From Alphaproteobacteria bacterium (lineage in GTDB: Bacteria; Pseudomonadota; Alphaproteobacteria; UBA8366), in contig JANQKC010000001.1 in NCBI GenBank assembly GCA_028281325.1, positions 1 through 64,000 of the forward strand: a DNA stretch of 64,000 bases, given 5' to 3'. The notes beneath the pieces are model-generated. The model was not told where the DNA came from and did not search any database. It saw only the letters and a program-made list of their open reading frames with translations. Both the position numbers and the translations under genes were made by a program. Of this stretch, positions 1-9,257 are shown one piece after another (position 1 is the first letter of the stretch; every line of letters begins with the position of its first letter).

Positions 1-32
1 CAAGGACGAAAAAAACAAAGGAGGATAAAAGG

Positions 33-69
33 AAAAAAGCCGCCTAAACTAACTCCGGCCAGGAGCGGC
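33..69 (-). terminator. possible intrinsic terminator
   Basis: Read on the minus strand, a GCCGC/GCGGC stem (65-69 with 39-43) is followed directly by six T (38-33). It lies about 80 bases past the stop of the leftward gene that ends at 150, so it could end that transcript. The loop is long and the outer stem is only five base pairs, so this is tentative. Confidence 0.4.
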
Positions 70-149
70 GACTGTCAGGCGAATACCCTATCTGTACACC
101 TGGGCATTGTTGATCAAGTGCGAACTAGATTTGGTCAATAACTCGGGTT

Positions 150-1277
150 CTAGAAAGGAATTTCTAAGTAGAATGCGACGTCCTTTGCGAGGTTCGCATT
201 GATGCTTTGGCCCTTCTGATCCCAATGAGATCGCCAATCATTGATCCGTTTTATGAATAGAACTTTTTCATCGGGTTCTAACTTGTCACCCTCATCAATC
301 AGAAAACGTTCAAGTCTTGCGTGCGTTGGACGAACTTCTTTGTTTAGGCTTTTCATGAAGCAATCAATGAAGCTTCGAATTTGCTTAGACGGAATATGGG
401 AGAATAATTCACCACAGCATTCAATAGTTCTATCGGAAATGTCATTGTTTAGCATTTCCAAAATATAATCTATAATAAAGAATTTATCTTTCTCATTATA
501 ATAAGATAAATTTTTACATAAAAAGAAATTTTCTAAATAATCACGAACATAATCTTCACTGTATTCTTGAATTATATTCGGAACTTTTTCTAAAACTGAA
601 ATTTTTTTCTGTTCTGGTGCGTGATCAAGAATAATACGATAGGCTTTTGCAAGTGCGTCCCTTTTGGCGGTCAATTTGAAAAAATCTGGTGCTTCAATAG
701 GTTCAATAGGGTCCGACAGTCGAAAGAAATTCTCGATTATTAGATGATCAAGAAGTTTTTCAACCTCTTTAGCCGCCATACGGTTAATGAGGTGCGCTGC
801 TACTGCGGCAGCTGCGGTGTCTAGTTCAATCTTCGATATAAATTGGTTTGCCGTAAATCCCTTACTTCGCTCTCGTCGTTGAGAAACTTCCGTTAGGATT
901 ATCTCCAGCAAAGAACTTGCTACGTTCGCAATCTCTGCATTTGGTGTGTCCTTTGAGCGAATCTCTTTACCCGGATGAATGAGATTCCGATAGTCCTTGA
1001 GTACCTCGGCAAGGTTTGCAGTGCGGGATGAGATCACCTTTGCTTTCTTGCAAACGTCGAGAAGTTGTCCAAGTGTCATATTTAGTGGACTGTTCTTTGG
1101 GTCTTTCCCATCATCAATCTCGATCAAATGATCGGTGAGAACAGCTTCGACGATGCTGCCCGCTAGGACGATGGCCGATTTCCATGCGTTTCGCTCTATT
1201 GCTGTATGAAGTTCGCCATAATCACGAACTAGAACGTTCCGAAACGCGTCATCAGAAATGAAATTGAACTTTTCCAT
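150..1277 (-). CDS. AT-rich orphan protein with HEPN-like N-terminal motif
   Basis: The 375-residue protein has no recognised function. The N-terminal third is helical and contains a segment like IVLAGSIVEAVL (about residues 36-47), then the motif DYRNLIHPG with R97 and H101. That pattern recalls HEPN/DUF4145-like RNase-type domains (RNxxH). The remainder is helical and acidic-basic without a motif I know. The reading frame could start at TTG 1289, but ATG 1277 is preferred. Base composition is clearly more AT-rich and codon use differs from rsmD upstream, which lies 77-89 bases away on the same strand, so horizontal acquisition is likely. HEPN proteins often act in defence or toxin modules, but no partner antitoxin or nucleotidyltransferase is visible in the window. 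The left edge is cut off, so a partner could lie outside it. Confidence 0.7.
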   Translation of the reverse strand: MEKFNFISDDAFRNVLVRDYGELHTAIERNAWKSAIVLAGSIVEAVLTDHLIEIDDGKDPKNSPLNMTLGQLLDVCKKAKVISSRTANLAEVLKDYRNLIHPGKEIRSKDTPNAEIANVASSLLEIILTEVSQRRERSKGFTANQFISKIELDTAAAAVAAHLINRMAAKEVEKLLDHLIIENFFRLSDPIEPIEAPDFFKLTAKRDALAKAYRIILDHAPEQKKISVLEKVPNIIQEYSEDYVRDYLENFFLCKNLSYYNEKDKFFIIDYILEMLNNDISDRTIECCGELFSHIPSKQIRSFIDCFMKSLNKEVRPTHARLERFLIDEGDKLEPDEKVLFIKRINDWRSHWDQKGQSINANLAKDVAFYLEIPF

Positions 1278-1366
1278 AATCTTACTCAAGCTGTGGTCAG
1301 CATGATTAGATTAGCAACGATTTATCTGGGATTGCAGGTCCATATTTTAGTTCAAATCTGAATTGA

Positions 1367-1930
1367 TTATTGCTTACGGTATTGAATTAACAGTACCCGC
1401 GCCGCCCCGTAGCGCCGGTCGTCCAGCGTCTCGAACCCGTCGGGCGCGTCGAAACAATCCTTCCTGCCGGTCTCGACGATGCAGAGCGCGCCATCGCCGA
1501 TCCAGCCGGACTCGGTCAGCGCGGCCAGCGCCGGGACCGCCAGGTCTTTGCCATAGGGCGGGTCGAGGAAGACCAGGCCGCACGGCTCGGCGGCGGGCGG
1601 TGGGGCGAGGCAATCCGCCTTCGATAGAACGGCCGCCGCGCCGCAGCCGGACAGGTTCTTCCGAAGCACGGTGATCGACGCCGGTTCCTTCTCCAGGAAA
1701 TACGCCGTCGCCGCGCCGCGGCTGAGCGCTTCGATGCCCATCGCCCCGGTGCCGGCGAAACCGTCGAGGACGACCGCGCCGGGGATCGGCGACCCGCCGC
1801 CCTTGGTATGGCGGCCATGCTCCACGATGTTGAAGATCGCCTCGCGCACCCGGTCGCCGGTCGGGCGGATATCGTTGCCCTCCGGGGCCGTCAGCGGCCG
1901 GCCGCGCCACTTACCGCCGATGACGCGCAT
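1367..1930 (-). CDS. rsmD: 16S rRNA (guanine(966)-N(2))-methyltransferase RsmD
   Basis: This 187-residue cytoplasmic SAM-dependent enzyme methylates G966 of 16S rRNA in the small subunit. The opening [11 protein letters not shown] is the family signature. The SAM-binding loop [11 protein letters not shown] spans about residues 55-65, and the N6/N2-amino methyltransferase motif DPPYG is at 123-127. The length is normal for the family. The start ATG lies inside the end of the pseudouridine synthase gene, giving a 20-base overlap, so the two are probably translationally coupled in one leftward operon. Identification is secure from motifs and length. Confidence 0.95.
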   Translation of the reverse strand: MRVIGGKWRGRPLTAPEGNDIRPTGDRVREAIFNIVEHGRHTKGGGSPIPGAVVLDGFAGTGAMGIEALSRGAATAYFLEKEPASITVLRKNLSGCGAAAVLSKADCLAPPPAAEPCGLVFLDPPYGKDLAVPALAALTESGWIGDGALCIVETGRKDCFDAPDGFETLDDRRYGAARVLLIQYRKQ

Positions 1931-2717
1931 GACGGCGGGGCTTGTCGGGTTTCTTGGCGGATCGCGCTTGCGGCTTCAGGCGCGGTTTGCCGGATCGCTC
2001 GCCGAGCTGATCGGCCAGGACGCGCGCCGGCACCGCCTCGACCGCGCCGCGCTTGAGCTGTCCGAGCTGGAAGGGGCCGTAGCTGACGCGGATCAGCCGG
2101 TTCACCGTCCAGCCGAGATGTTCGCAGACGCGCCGGATCTCGCGGTTCTTGCCCTCGCGCAAGGTCATCGTCAGCCAGGCGTTCGCACCCGGCGCGGAAT
2201 CCAGTTCCGCCTGGATCGGACCATAGCGCATGCCGTCGACGGTGATGCCCTGGGCCAGCTTGGCGAGCGCTGCGTCGGTGACCCGGCCGTGCACGCGCAC
2301 CCGGTAGCGCCGCGCCCAGCCCGTCGACGGGTGCTCCAGCTTGCGTTTCAACTCCCCGTCGTTGGTCAGCAGCAGCAATCCTTCCGAAGTCAGGTCGAGC
2401 CGGCCGACCGACATCACGCGGGGCATGTCCGACGGCAGTTTGTCGAACACCGTCGGCCGGCCCTCCGGGTCGCGGTCGGTCGTCACCACGCCGGTCGGCT
2501 TATGGTAGCGCCAGAGCTGCATCGGCGCCGGCCCAGCCAGCGGTGCGCCGTCGACGGTGATTCTCGACGTGCCGGTGACGGTGACCGCGGGCGTCGTCAG
2601 GGTTTTGCCGTCCACGGTGACGCGGCCCGCTTCGATCCAGCGTTCCGCCTCGCGGCGCGAACACAGGCCGGCGCGGGCGATGACCTTGGCTATTCGTTGC
2701 GGTTGTTCGTCGGACAT
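1911..2717 (-). CDS. rluB: rRNA pseudouridine synthase, RluB/RsuA family
   Basis: The 268-residue protein has an N-terminal S4 RNA-binding domain (about residues 8-60, [21 protein letters not shown]) and a RsuA-type catalytic domain with GRLD at 105-108, where Asp108 is the nucleophile. It isomerises a uridine in rRNA, probably 23S U2605 if RluB. The frame stays open far upstream, but the start MSDEQPQ at 2717 is chosen because the S4 domain starts right after it and the extension lacks homology. It is first in an operon with rsmD and diverges from the arsR gene. RluB versus RluF/RsuA assignment is inferred from gene pairing and length. Confidence 0.9.
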   Translation of the reverse strand: MSDEQPQRIAKVIARAGLCSRREAERWIEAGRVTVDGKTLTTPAVTVTGTSRITVDGAPLAGPAPMQLWRYHKPTGVVTTDRDPEGRPTVFDKLPSDMPRVMSVGRLDLTSEGLLLLTNDGELKRKLEHPSTGWARRYRVRVHGRVTDAALAKLAQGITVDGMRYGPIQAELDSAPGANAWLTMTLREGKNREIRRVCEHLGWTVNRLIRVSYGPFQLGQLKRGAVEAVPARVLADQLGERSGKPRLKPQARSAKKPDKPRRHARHRR

Positions 2718-2785
2718 GATGGCGCGGAATTTAGGCCTCGGGCCATGGCAATGCAAACGATGTGGGCAGGGTCCAGTTGAAATGG

Positions 2786-2846
2786 TTGACAGGTCGCGTT
2801 CGGCATTGTATTTAACAAATCCGTTATTTAAGGAAACAGTTAAATA
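2786..2846 (+). promoter_or_regulatory. sigma70-type promoter with inverted-repeat operator for arsR
   Basis: A near-consensus promoter, TTGACA (2786-2791), 17 bases, TATTTA (2809-2814), precedes the ArsR gene. An exact 8-base inverted repeat, TATTTAAC (2809-2816) and GTTAAATA (2839-2846), begins at the -10 box and ends against the start codon at 2847. A repressor bound there would block transcription, so autoregulation by the ArsR protein is the natural reading. The local AT-richness stands out from the flanks. Confidence 0.75.
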
Positions 2847-3194
2847 ATGCCCGATTCCCTCAGCACCACATTCGCGGCGCTTGCCGATCCGACCCGCCGC
2901 GCCATCCTCGCGCGGCTGTCGTCGGGCGAGGCGTCGGTCACGGAGATCGGAGCGCCCTTCGATATGAGTCTGCCGGCGATTTCCCGGCATCTCAAAGTCT
3001 TGGAGCGCGCCGGCCTGATCGAGCGGGGACGAGAGGCGCAATGGCGGCCTTGCCGCCTGACCGCGGAACCGCTCAAGGATGTCGCCGACTGGATCGAAGG
3101 CTACCGCCGGTTCTGGGAGCACAGCTTCGACCGTCTCGACGATTACCTGAAGGAATTGCAGGGCAAGGATAAACCGCCCGGCGGCAAGCATTAA
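2847..3194 (+). CDS. ArsR-family transcriptional regulator
   Basis: The 115-residue winged-helix repressor opens with the family pattern [20 protein letters not shown], followed by a helix-turn-helix in which [18 protein letters not shown] is the recognition segment (about residues 43-60). There are no paired cysteines of a classical metal site, as usual for members linked to SRPBCC proteins. The SRPBCC gene follows 76 bases downstream, and this pair is a common bacterial arrangement. It is probably autoregulated through the inverted repeat that abuts its start codon. Confidence 0.92.
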   Translation: MPDSLSTTFAALADPTRRAILARLSSGEASVTEIGAPFDMSLPAISRHLKVLERAGLIERGREAQWRPCRLTAEPLKDVADWIEGYRRFWEHSFDRLDDYLKELQGKDKPPGGKH

Positions 3195-3270
3195 GGCAAC
3201 CCGTCAAGGACGCTGGCACGGCCCGGCGAAGCCCATTACGATCCGATAGTGCGGAAAGGAAGAACGAACG

Positions 3271-3750
3271 ATGTCTTTGGAAACAAGTGAAGCTACGGAA
3301 ACGCCCGAGCGTGTTCTCGTTCTGAACCGGGTCTTCGACGCGCCGCGCGCGTTGGTCTTCAAGGTCTGGACCGAGCCGGACCATCTGGCGCGCTGGTGGG
3401 GCTGCGAAACCACGGCGGTCACAAACTTTACCGGCGATTTTCGCGTCGGCGGCGCGTTTCATGTGTCGATGCGCTTGGCCGACGGCAGCGATCATCGTCT
3501 GCACGGCGTCTACCGTGAATTCGAGCCGCCCGAACGGCTGTCCTTCACCTGGGCGTGGGAAGACGAGGACGGCAATCCGGGTCATGAAACCTTGGTGACC
3601 GTTACCTTTGCCGACGAAAACGGAAAGACGGCGATGACGCTGCACCAGGCGACCTTCGAGTCCGAGACGATGCGCGACACCCATCACGACGGCTGGAGTG
3701 TCGCCCTCGATCGCCTTGCCGGCCTGCTCGCCGCGATTCCGAACGCCTGA
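3271..3750 (+). CDS. SRPBCC/AHSA1-domain protein
   Basis: The 159-residue protein has the START-like helix-grip fold of the Aha1/CalC group: VFDAPRALVFKVWTEPDHLARWWG near the N-terminus, then FRVGGAFHVSM, ERLSFTWAWED, and a C-terminal helix with HHDGWSVALDRLAGLLA. Such proteins bind small hydrophobic ligands; the ligand here is unknown. It follows the ArsR gene at a distance of 76 bases and is likely co-regulated with it. A purine-rich Shine-Dalgarno (GGAAAGGAAG) precedes ATG 3271. Confidence 0.9.
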   Translation: MSLETSEATETPERVLVLNRVFDAPRALVFKVWTEPDHLARWWGCETTAVTNFTGDFRVGGAFHVSMRLADGSDHRLHGVYREFEPPERLSFTWAWEDEDGNPGHETLVTVTFADENGKTAMTLHQATFESETMRDTHHDGWSVALDRLAGLLAAIPNA

Positions 3751-3766
3751 CCGGAGCCGCCGGACG

Positions 3767-4036
3767 ATGCCCACGATCTCCTTCACCAACCAGTTGGAGC
3801 GGTTCCTGCCCGCGCCGACGGTGGAGGTCGAGGGGACGACCCTGGGGGAGGCGCTCGATGCGGTCTTTGCCGCCAATCCGATGCTGCGGGGATATGTGCT
3901 CGACGATCAGGGCGCGCTGCGGCAGCATGTGGCGGTATTTGTGAACAACGTCGCGGTGGCGGATCGCGCCGGATTGAGTGATCCGGTCGGCCCGACGGAT
4001 GAAATTCACGTCCTCCAGGCATTGACCGGAGGCTGA
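3767..4036 (+). CDS. MoaD/ThiS-family small sulfur-carrier-like protein
   Basis: The 89-residue beta-grasp protein ends in the diglycine LTGG typical of MoaD/ThiS sulfur carriers, which are activated by adenylation and thiocarboxylation at the last glycine. The body has the ubiquitin-like pattern TLGEALDAVFAANPMLRGYVLDDQGALRQHVAVFVNN. No moaE, thiG, E1-like or molybdopterin gene is nearby. Instead it precedes an Asp-box protein by 11 bases. The ATG at 3767 is preferred over upstream in-frame starts because it begins the beta-grasp strand (PTISFTNQL). Its biochemical role here is unknown. Confidence 0.85.
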   Translation: MPTISFTNQLERFLPAPTVEVEGTTLGEALDAVFAANPMLRGYVLDDQGALRQHVAVFVNNVAVADRAGLSDPVGPTDEIHVLQALTGG

Positions 4037-4047
4037 AGGAGCGAGGC

Positions 4048-5133
4048 ATGAGCGACCGACTCTTCGTGGCGACCCGCAAGGGTTTGTTCGAACTTCACCG
4101 GGGCAGCGGGGGCTGGGACATCGTCGACGTCCAATTCCTCGGCGATCCGGTTTCCGCCGTGTTGGCGCATGACGGCATGGTTTATGCTGGGCTCGACCTG
4201 GGACATTTCGGCGCGAAATACTGGCGGCGGGACAGGGTCGGGCAATGGACCGAGTTCCCCGCGCCCGCCTTTCCCGAGAAACCAGCGGATGCCGAGGACG
4301 ACCCGCATCCCTGGACGCTCGGTCGGATCTGGAGTTTCGTGCCCGGCGGCGTCGACGGGCGGCTTTGGGCCGGCACGATGCCGGGCGGGCTGTTCCGCTC
4401 CGACGATGCGGGAGAAAGCTGGTCGCTGAACGAACCGTTCTGGCGTATGCCGGACCGCAAGACATGGATGGGGGTCGCCGGCGGCGAGCAGCCGGGCCTC
4501 AGCACCGTGCTCGTCGATCCCGGTAACCCGGATGACATCCGGGTCGGCGTTTCCTGTGCCGGCGTCTGGGCGAGTACGGACACGGGCCAAACGTGGCGCG
4601 TCATCAACGAGGGCATGGACAACGAATACATGCCCCCGGATCAACGGACCGACCCCGCCGTGCAGGATATTCACCAACTCGCGCATTGCACGGCCCGGCC
4701 CAGCGTCATGTGGTGCCAGCATCACAGCGGCATCTACCGGTCCGAGGATACGGGCGAAAACTGGCAGGCGGTGACCGCGGCGCGCCCGTCCGCATTCGGC
4801 TTCGCCGTCGCGTGCCACCCGCACGACCCGGACACGGCATGGTTCGTCCCAGCCGTGAAGGACGAGAAGCGTATCCCGGTGGACGGCAAGCTCGTCGTAT
4901 CGCGCACCCGGGACGGCGGGAAGAGCTTCGATGTGTTGACCAACGGTCTGCCGCAGCGGCATGTCTATGACCTGGTCTATCGCCATGCGTTGACCGTCGA
5001 CGAAACCGGCGACCGGCTCGCCTTCGGGTCCACCAGCGGCGGGCTTTGGATCACGGAGGATGGCGGCGACAGTTGGTCAACGATCGATGCCCGGTTGCCG
5101 CCGGTCGCCGCCGTTCGCTTCGCACCCGCTTGA
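4048..5133 (+). CDS. Asp-box (BNR/sialidase-like) beta-propeller protein
   Basis: The 361-residue protein has no signal peptide and starts MSDRLFVATRKGLF. It contains repeated Asp-box motifs (SxDxGxxW/F): SDDAGESW, STDTGQTW, SEDTGENW, TRDGGKSF and TEDGGDSW, spread over the length. This indicates a six- or seven-bladed beta-propeller like BNR/YCF48/sialidase folds. It need not be a sialidase, since the catalytic Arg triad of sialidases is not evident. It lies 11 bases after the MoaD-like gene and forms a two-gene unit with it. The function is unknown and appears cytoplasmic. Confidence 0.85.
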   Translation: MSDRLFVATRKGLFELHRGSGGWDIVDVQFLGDPVSAVLAHDGMVYAGLDLGHFGAKYWRRDRVGQWTEFPAPAFPEKPADAEDDPHPWTLGRIWSFVPGGVDGRLWAGTMPGGLFRSDDAGESWSLNEPFWRMPDRKTWMGVAGGEQPGLSTVLVDPGNPDDIRVGVSCAGVWASTDTGQTWRVINEGMDNEYMPPDQRTDPAVQDIHQLAHCTARPSVMWCQHHSGIYRSEDTGENWQAVTAARPSAFGFAVACHPHDPDTAWFVPAVKDEKRIPVDGKLVVSRTRDGGKSFDVLTNGLPQRHVYDLVYRHALTVDETGDRLAFGSTSGGLWITEDGGDSWSTIDARLPPVAAVRFAPA

Positions 5134-5164
5134 CGCCGCGCCGCCGGCCGGGGCACGGTGCGGC

Positions 5165-5623
5165 ATGGCGCAGTCCGAATATTCCTTTATGGCGCTGGCG
5201 TTGCGCGAGGCGGAAGCCGCGGCGTCGCGCGGCGAGGTGCCCGTCGGCGCGGTGATCGTCGACCCCGACGGCGGTGAAATCCTCGCCCGCGCAGGCAACC
5301 GCGTCGAGGCGTTGAACGACCCGACGGCGCATGCCGAAATCCTGGCGATCCGCAAGGCCGCGGCCGCGGCCGGCGCGCCGCGTCTCGACGGTTTCGATCT
5401 TTACGTCACCTTGGAACCCTGCGCGATGTGCGCCGCCGCGATCGCGCATGCGCGCATCCGGCGGCTCTATTTCGGGGCCTATGACCCGAAGGGCGGCGGG
5501 GTCGAGCACGGACCGAAATTCTTTCAACAGCCGACCTGTCATCACGCGCCCGAGGTGTATGGCGGGTTGGAGGAAAGCCGGGCCGGCGAGCTGCTGTTGC
5601 GGTTCTTCCGGGACCGGCGGTAG
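5165..5623 (+). CDS. tadA: tRNA adenosine(34) deaminase TadA
   Basis: The 152-residue zinc deaminase converts A34 of tRNA-Arg(ACG) to inosine. The zinc/catalytic motifs are present: HAE at 56-58 (Glu58 proton shuttle) and PCAMC at 85-89. The C-terminal EHGPKFFQQPTCHH segment is also typical. The start ATG 5165 fits the family length; the frame is open further upstream without homology. It follows the Asp-box gene by 31 bases. Confidence 0.94.
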   Translation: MAQSEYSFMALALREAEAAASRGEVPVGAVIVDPDGGEILARAGNRVEALNDPTAHAEILAIRKAAAAAGAPRLDGFDLYVTLEPCAMCAAAIAHARIRRLYFGAYDPKGGGVEHGPKFFQQPTCHHAPEVYGGLEESRAGELLLRFFRDRR

Positions 5624-5733
5624 GGGGATGCGCACCCACACGACGCTTCACAGTTTCGTGCAAGGGGATAGCGTTTCTCCGCCAGATGTCTTATCGGGGT
5701 AGTGTGGTTGGGGTGACAACAGAGGGTACGCAG

Positions 5734-6366
5734 ATGTCCGATGCGCCGGTTCGAATCACGGTTTTCCGCTGGGCGGGATCCTGGGGGCCGTTCAAGGTCA
5801 ACATTCCCTGCGGCGAATGTTCGCTCACGCTCGATGTTATCCAGGACACGATCGATACGGAACTCGACGGCGTGCCGGTCGAGCTCGACATACGCGAATG
5901 GTTGTCCGAATGGTGGAAACCGCTGCTCAAGGGCGGCTGGCATGCGCCGATCGTCCTGGTCAACGGTAAGATCGTCAGCCAGGGAGCCGCGCTCAACCGG
6001 GGCCTGCTGACCCAGGCGGTGATCGAGGCGCATGCGGACCGCGCGCCGATGGAGGGCAACCACGTTTTCGGCAAGGAGACCTGCCCCCATTGCACCCGGG
6101 CCAAGGCGTATCTGGAAGAGGCGAAGATCGACTACGTCTATCACGACGTCATCAAGGAGCCGAGCGGCCTCTACGCCATGCTGGCGCGCGTGAAGCCGAT
6201 CATCGGACCCAAGACGCCGGTCACCGTGCCGCAGATCTGGATCAACGGGCTTTACGTGGGCGGCGCGGACGACCTGTCGAAAATCGTGCGTCGCGACGTG
6301 GAGCCGAACCCGGACCGCGGGCAATGCTCCATCTCGCCGGGCAGCCTCTCGGACGCCGCGGACTAG
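5734..6366 (+). CDS. tandem thioredoxin-fold protein with C-terminal glutaredoxin domain
   Basis: The 210-residue protein carries two thioredoxin-like halves. The first has a CGEC dithiol (residues 26-29) and a HAPIVLVNGK strand (70-79) that resembles the cis-Pro region. The second is a glutaredoxin domain with CPHC (117-120), TVPQIWINGLYVGG (164-177) and the cis-proline at 166. Either half could exchange thiol-disulfide with protein or glutathione. An extra Cys lies at 198. A longer reading frame from 5686 is open, but ATG 5734 follows an AGAGGG purine stretch. It converges with purD. The fusion is less usual than single-domain GrxC, and its partner is unknown. Confidence 0.82.
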   Translation: MSDAPVRITVFRWAGSWGPFKVNIPCGECSLTLDVIQDTIDTELDGVPVELDIREWLSEWWKPLLKGGWHAPIVLVNGKIVSQGAALNRGLLTQAVIEAHADRAPMEGNHVFGKETCPHCTRAKAYLEEAKIDYVYHDVIKEPSGLYAMLARVKPIIGPKTPVTVPQIWINGLYVGGADDLSKIVRRDVEPNPDRGQCSISPGSLSDAAD

Positions 6367-6385
6367 CGCAGCGGCATTCTAAGCT

Positions 6386-7666
6386 TCAAGACTTGCGGCC
6401 AATCGCCCGCCAGCCGATGTCGCGGCGGCAGAAGCCTTGCGGCCAGTCGATGCGGTTGATCGCGGCATAGGCGCGCTGTTGCGCCTCGGCGACAGTGCCG
6501 CCGAGGGCGGTCACGTTCAGGACCCGGCCGCCGATGGCGGTCAGGGTGCCGCTGTCGTCGCGGGCGGTGCCGGCATGAAAGACCTTGACCGAGTCGTCCG
6601 ACTCCGCCGCCTCGACGCCGCGAATCGCGGTGCCCTTGTCGTAGGAGCCGGGGTAGCCTTCGGCGGCGAGCACCACCGTCAGCGCCGTCTCGTCGTACCA
6701 GCGCAGGTCGAAGGTCTCCAGCACGCCGTCGCAGGCGGCGACCAGGGCCGGCAGCAGGTCGGACTTCAGCCGCATCATCAGGACCTGGCATTCCGGGTCG
6801 CCGAAACGGGCATTGTATTCGATCAGTTTCGGGCCGTCGTCGGTGATCATCAGGCCCGCATAGAGGATGCCGGTATAGGGCCGTCCCTCGGCCTTCATCG
6901 CCGCCACCGTGCGGCGGATCACGGTCTCGTCGATGTCCGCCGCCAGCGCCTCGGTCATCACCGGCGCGGGACTGTAAGCGCCCATCCCGCCCGTGTTTGG
7001 GCCGGTGTCGCCGTCATAGGCCGCCTTGTGGTCCTGGGCCGCGGCGAGGGTGAGGGCGTGCGCGCCGTCGCAGATTGCGAAGACGCTGACTTCCTCCCCG
7101 GCAAGACACTCCTCGACGACGATTTCCGCGCCCGCCTCGCCGAAGCGGTTGCCCTGTAGCGCATCCTCGGCGGCGGCGAGGGCTTCGTCGACGGTCTGCG
7201 CGACGGTGACGCCCTTGCCGGCGGCCAACCCGTCGGCCTTGATGACGATCGGCGCGCCTTGCTCCTCGATATAGGCGCGGGCGTCGCCGAGATCGGTGAA
7301 CCGGCGGTAGGCCCCGGTCGGGATGTCGTATTTCGCGCAGAGGTCCTTGGTGTAGCCTTTCGACCCTTCCAACTCGGCGGCGGCGGCGGTCGGGCCGAAC
7401 GCCTTGATGCCCGCCTCGGTCAACTGGTCGACGAGGCCGAGCACCAGCGGCGCTTCCGGGCCGACGACGACCAAGTCGATGGCGTTGTCGCAGGCGAATC
7501 GGACGAGGCCTTCGACGTCCTCCGCGCCGATATCGAGGCATTCCGCCTCCTCGGCGATGCCGGCGTTGCCGGGCGCGCAGTAGAGCGTGTCGCAGAGCGG
7601 AGAGGCCGCAATCGCCCAGCACAGCGCGTGTTCCCGCCCGCCCGACCCGACCACCAGAATCTTCAT
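6386..7666 (-). CDS. purD: phosphoribosylamine--glycine ligase PurD
   Basis: The 426-residue ATP-grasp enzyme makes glycinamide ribonucleotide from phosphoribosylamine, glycine and ATP, the second step of de novo purine synthesis. The signature [14 protein letters not shown] (about residues 5-18) starts the N-domain. The ATP-grasp region ([31 protein letters not shown]) and the GDPECQ motif near the C-terminal third are intact. ATG 7666 is chosen at the family N-terminus; an upstream extension in frame lacks homology. It diverges from xseA across 61 bases. Confidence 0.96.
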   Translation of the reverse strand: MKILVVGSGGREHALCWAIAASPLCDTLYCAPGNAGIAEEAECLDIGAEDVEGLVRFACDNAIDLVVVGPEAPLVLGLVDQLTEAGIKAFGPTAAAAELEGSKGYTKDLCAKYDIPTGAYRRFTDLGDARAYIEEQGAPIVIKADGLAAGKGVTVAQTVDEALAAAEDALQGNRFGEAGAEIVVEECLAGEEVSVFAICDGAHALTLAAAQDHKAAYDGDTGPNTGGMGAYSPAPVMTEALAADIDETVIRRTVAAMKAEGRPYTGILYAGLMITDDGPKLIEYNARFGDPECQVLMMRLKSDLLPALVAACDGVLETFDLRWYDETALTVVLAAEGYPGSYDKGTAIRGVEAAESDDSVKVFHAGTARDDSGTLTAIGGRVLNVTALGGTVAEAQQRAYAAINRIDWPQGFCRRDIGWRAIGRKS

Positions 7667-7684
7667 GCTTACCCTCGCGGAATT

Positions 7685-7713
7685 TTGCCTTAGCTTTTGC
7701 CCATTCTTATCAT
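7685..7713 (+). promoter_or_regulatory. candidate promoter for xseA
   Basis: TTGCCT (7685-7690) and TATCAT (7708-7713) are separated by 17 bases, giving an expected start of transcription about 8-10 bases before the xseA ATG at 7728. The leader would be very short. The site lies in the 61-base divergent region between purD and xseA. Confidence 0.5.
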
Positions 7714-7727
7714 AGGGTACGCTGCAG

Positions 7728-9257
7728 ATGAGCGATAAATCACCCGATCTGGCCACGAATCTTCCCGAATTCTCGGTCTCCGAGCTGTCGCGGGCGCTGA
7801 AGCGCACCGTGGAGGACACCTATCCCTACGTGCGTGTGCGCGGCGAGTTGTCCGGCTTCAAGCGGGCGGCGTCCGGGCATCTCTATATGACGCTGAAGGA
7901 CGAGAACGCGGTGCTCGACGCGGTGTGCTGGCGCGGCACCGCGGGGCGGCTGTCGGTCGCGCCGGAAGACGGCCTGGAGGTCATCTGCACCGGCAAGCTG
8001 ACCACCTATCCCGGCCGGTCGAAATACCAGATCGTCGTCGAGCAGATGGAGATGGCGGGCGAGGGCGCGCTGCTCAAGCTGCTCGAGGACCGGCGCAAGA
8101 AACTCGCCGCCGAGGGGTTGTTCGACGACTCGCGGAAACGCGAGCTGCCCTTCCTGCCGGAAGTGATCGGCGTGGTGACCTCGCCGACCGGCGCGGTCAT
8201 CCGCGACATCCTTCACCGGTTGAGCGACCGCTTCCCGCGCCATGTGCTGCTGTGGCCGGTGCTGGTGCAGGGCGATGGCGCGGCGGATCAGGTGACGGCG
8301 GCGATCGAAGGGTTCAACGCGATCGACCCCGGCGGCCCCGTGCCGCGCCCGGATCTGATCATCGTCGCGCGCGGCGGCGGCAGCCTGGAGGACTTGTGGG
8401 CCTTCAACGAAGAGAATGTGGTCCGCGCCGCGGCGGCGTCGGATATCCCGCTGATCTCCGCCGTCGGCCACGAGACCGACACCACGCTGATCGACTTCGC
8501 GTCCGACCGCCGCGCGCCGACCCCCACCGCCGCCGCCGAGATGGCGGTGCCGGTGCGGGCGGAGCTGCAGGCGAGCGTGTTGGACAGCGAGCGCCGGATG
8601 ATCGCGGCGATGCACCGCATGGTCGACGACCGCCGGCTCCGGGTCGAAGGGTTGGCGCGTGGGTTGCCCGATCTCGACGGTCTGATCGGCACGCAGCAAC
8701 AACGGCTCGACGGCGAGGACGAACGGCTCCGCAACGCCATGCAGGGCCTGCTGCGCGACCGGGATCGGCAGGTGGCCCATTGGGCGGCGCAGATCAAGCC
8801 GCCGCAACAAATCCTGTCCGAGACCGAAGCGAAGGTTACGCGGAGCGCCGAAGATCTGGTCGCGGCGATGAGGCGGTTTTGGGAAGGAAAGACAGTTGCA
8901 CGCGATCGTGTTTCCGATCGCTTCGGTCCGACCTTGCCGGCCCGGTATGCGGATATGTCGGAGCAGAAACTCGATTCTGTCGGCGCGTTGCTGGAGAGTC
9001 TGTCTTTCCGGCGGGTGCTCGACCGCGGCTATGCCGTGGTGCGCGATCCCGACGGCAAAGCGGTGATGACGGCGGCGACGCTGCAGGCGGGCGACTCGGT
9101 TCTGGTCGAGTTTTCCGACGGCCGTGTCGGGGCCGATGTCACCGAAACCGACATGCCGCCCGATCCGGTGAAGAAACCGACCCCCCGGAAACCGAAAGCC
9201 AAGGCGCGGACGACCGACAAGGCCAAGACGGATGGCCGGCAAGGATCGCTTCTATGA
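7728..9257 (+). CDS. xseA: exodeoxyribonuclease VII large subunit
   Basis: The 509-residue protein matches XseA: N-terminal OB-fold with [31 protein letters not shown] (residues about 16-46), then the catalytic region with [17 protein letters not shown], a long coiled region, and a basic C-terminal tail rich in Lys, Pro and Thr. With XseB it forms the exonuclease that degrades single-stranded DNA in both directions; xseB is not in this window. The ATG of the M23 peptidase gene overlaps its stop (ATGA, 9254-9257), so the two are translationally coupled. Confidence 0.95.
   Translation: MSDKSPDLATNLPEFSVSELSRALKRTVEDTYPYVRVRGELSGFKRAASGHLYMTLKDENAVLDAVCWRGTAGRLSVAPEDGLEVICTGKLTTYPGRSKYQIVVEQMEMAGEGALLKLLEDRRKKLAAEGLFDDSRKRELPFLPEVIGVVTSPTGAVIRDILHRLSDRFPRHVLLWPVLVQGDGAADQVTAAIEGFNAIDPGGPVPRPDLIIVARGGGSLEDLWAFNEENVVRAAAASDIPLISAVGHETDTTLIDFASDRRAPTPTAAAEMAVPVRAELQASVLDSERRMIAAMHRMVDDRRLRVEGLARGLPDLDGLIGTQQQRLDGEDERLRNAMQGLLRDRDRQVAHWAAQIKPPQQILSETEAKVTRSAEDLVAAMRRFWEGKTVARDRVSDRFGPTLPARYADMSEQKLDSVGALLESLSFRRVLDRGYAVVRDPDGKAVMTAATLQAGDSVLVEFSDGRVGADVTETDMPPDPVKKPTPRKPKAKARTTDKAKTDGRQGSLL

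Noticed and set aside
5741-5765. GGTTCGAATC, resembling a tRNA T-loop
   Set aside because: It lies inside the glutaredoxin-like gene and no acceptor or anticodon stem can be formed around it.
7925-9253. Long rightward frame within xseA extending into the M23 gene
   Set aside because: The upper part is an out-of-frame shadow of xseA; only the part from 9254 is the real M23 protein.
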